From: Streptomyces sp. NRRL WC-3605
GTDB lineage: Bacteria > Actinomycetota > Actinomycetes > Streptomycetales > Streptomycetaceae
Assembly: GCF_001509795.1 (NCBI RefSeq)
Contig: NZ_LLZN01000061.1
Location: forward strand, 1 to 64,000
Direction of reading: 5' to 3'
DNA length: 64,000 bases
Positions 62,955-64,000 of the stretch are shown here, piece after piece. Below the pieces are notes generated by a model. That model did no database searches and was not told the origin of the DNA. It worked only from the letters and a program-made list of their open reading frames with translations. Numbering within the stretch: position 1 is the first letter of the stretch; the number at the start of each line of letters is the position of its first letter. Made by a program: the position numbers and the translations under genes.

Positions 62955-63863
62955 TCAGGTGCGCAGCGCCTCGCGGGCGGCGGCCACGACCGCCTCCGTC
63001 ACCGTGACCAGGGCCGGCGAGTGCAACTTCCACTGCTGCCAGTACAGCGGGACGTCGACCGGCCGCTCCGGGGCCAGGGAGACCAGCCGTCCCTCCGCGA
63101 CGAGCGGCTCCGCCTGCGCCTCGGGGATCATGCCCCAGCCCAGTCCGGCGAGCACGGCGGACAGGAAGCCCTCGGAGGTGGGCATCCGGTGGCGCGTGGG
63201 GCCGGCGTGCGCGGCGCCGCCCCCCAGCCCCCGCACGAAGGCGTCCTGCAGGTCGTCACTGCGGTCGAAGGTCATGACGGGGGCCGCCGCCAGGGTGTCC
63301 GCGAGCGGCCCGGTCAGATAGCGGCCGGGGAACTCCGGGCCGGCCGCGGCGAGGTAGCGCATCCGGCCCAGCGTCCGTACCGAGCAGCCCGCGACGGGCT
63401 CGGCCGAGGAGGTCACCGCGGCCATCACGAGGCCCTCGCGCAGCAGGGTCGCCGTCCGGCTCTCGTCCTCCCGGCTCAGCTCGAAGCAGAGCGGCGGCTC
63501 GTGGCGGACCCGGGTGAGGGCGGGCAGGAACCAGGTGGCGAGCGAGTCGGCGTTGACCGCGACCGACACCCGTGTCGCCTCGGCTCGCCCGTTCATGCCC
63601 AGCTCGGCCCGCGCGTCGCGTTCCAGCCGGGCCAGCTGGCGGGCGAACCGGACGACGATCCGGCCGGACTCGGTCGGCCGCACCGGCTTGGTCCGCACGA
63701 GCAGCACCCGCCCGGTGCGCTGCTCCAGCGCCTTGACCCGCTGGCTCACCGCCGACGGCGTCACGTGCAGGGCGGCGGCGGCCGCGTCGAACGTCCCCTC
63801 GTCCACCACCGCCAGCAGGGTCCGGACCTGGTCCAGGGGCAGCTCGGTCAGCTCCGTCTTCAT
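62955..63863 (-). CDS. lysG: LysR-family regulator, ArgP/LysG type
   Basis: 302 residues. HTH (about 4-60): LDQVRTLLAVVDEGTFDAAA then AALHVTPSAVSQRVKALEQR; C-terminal periplasmic-binding-like domain, with LTRVRHEPPLCFELSREDES. The GLGWGMIPE block is typical of ArgP/IciA/LysG, which activates a basic amino acid exporter. A LysE gene starts 67 bp away in the opposite direction, supporting the role. TATCCT ends 8 nt before the ATG at 63863; no ribosome binding site is clear. Confidence 0.88.
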   Translation of the reverse strand: MKTELTELPLDQVRTLLAVVDEGTFDAAAAALHVTPSAVSQRVKALEQRTGRVLLVRTKPVRPTESGRIVVRFARQLARLERDARAELGMNGRAEATRVSVAVNADSLATWFLPALTRVRHEPPLCFELSREDESRTATLLREGLVMAAVTSSAEPVAGCSVRTLGRMRYLAAAGPEFPGRYLTGPLADTLAAAPVMTFDRSDDLQDAFVRGLGGGAAHAGPTRHRMPTSEGFLSAVLAGLGWGMIPEAQAEPLVAEGRLVSLAPERPVDVPLYWQQWKLHSPALVTVTEAVVAAAREALRT

Positions 63864-63929
63864 GTGCGCTAAGGATACGTAAGAATCTTTAGCTGTACGC
63901 CGGGAGATCACCTGTCTAGCGTCGACCTC

Positions 63930-64000
63930 ATGACCAGCGCCCTGACCACCGCCGTCGCCGGATTCGGCACCGGCCTCTCCCTGATCGTCGCCATCGGCGC
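63930..64000 (+). CDS. lysE: LysE-family amino acid exporter, N-terminal part (cut by window edge)
   Basis: The visible 23 codons read MTSALTTAVAGFGTG then LSLIVAIG, the start of a LysE/ArgO exporter of Lys or Arg. TAGCGT (63917-63922) ends 7 nt before the ATG and no ribosome binding site is seen, so the mRNA may be leaderless. It is divergent from lysG, the usual regulatory pair. Confidence 0.8.
   Translation, partial: MTSALTTAVAGFGTGLSLIVAIG

Overview
The window is high-GC actinobacterial DNA with the look of a Streptomyces chromosome: mycothiol-dependent formaldehyde detoxification, a WhiB-family protein, an extracellular tyrosinase with its MelC1 caddie protein, F420-type oxidoreductases, ROK-controlled sugar genes and many GTG starts. 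No rRNA, tRNA, IS element, CRISPR array or prophage gene was seen. About 61 protein genes are called; two are cut by the window ends (a CtaD-like cytochrome oxidase subunit I on the left, a LysE-type exporter on the right).

Layout. 1-4.5 kb: ctaD-like gene, an ECF sigma factor overlapping a membrane CU044_5270-type partner, a YihY/BrkB membrane protein, small stress or unknown genes and a CsoR/CstR-like regulator. 4.6-8.8 kb: S-(hydroxymethyl)mycothiol dehydrogenase coupled to a metallo-beta-lactamase-fold hydrolase, then two SDR oxidoreductases. 8.9-17.2 kb: an L,D-transpeptidase, a sugar ABC importer (two permeases, lipoprotein binding protein, Gfo/Idh/MocA oxidoreductase, no ATPase) divergent from a ROK regulator, and a trypsin-like protease with a C-terminal membrane anchor. 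17.3-24.7 kb: an F420/PPOX protein, a Zn-ribbon/OB protein and TetR gene sharing a palindromic operator, VOC proteins, a lipoprotein SGNH hydrolase, a zinc alcohol dehydrogenase, RNase HI and melC1-melC2. 25-35.5 kb: flavin monooxygenase, aldo/keto reductase, DUF6328 protein, LLM oxidoreductase, beta-lactamase-fold hydrolase, a membrane pseudokinase, a Ser/Thr dehydratase, and a TPR protein coupled to a polyprenyl synthase behind an array of 13-bp-spaced GTATAC repeats. 35.6-43.8 kb: a carboxypeptidase-like hydrolase, then ROK regulator, GH27, GH95 and SGNH esterase, a glycan-degradation locus. 43.8-52.6 kb: a large LuxR ATPase; a three-gene overlapping operon (receiver-thioredoxin-reductase fusion, cNMP-binding histidine kinase, UBP zinc finger); a universal stress protein and a DUF4032 protein. 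52.6-64 kb: MBL hydrolase, AlkB, a TetR-flavoprotein pair with two tandem operators, DUF488 protein, an L,D-transpeptidase-like lipoprotein next to a two-component system, WhiB, a saccharopine-dehydrogenase-like protein divergent from TetR, and a LysR/LysE divergent pair.

The most unusual items are the six-unit, 13-bp-period repeat array at 35416-35486 in front of the TPR/polyprenyl-synthase pair, the receiver-TrxR / CNB-kinase / UBP-finger operon at 46784-50246, several clear palindromic operators next to TetR genes, a kinase-like membrane protein that has lost its catalytic residues, and a set of genes whose -10-like hexamer ends about 7 nt before the start codon, suggesting leaderless transcripts. 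All functions are inferred from reading the sequence; no database search was run.
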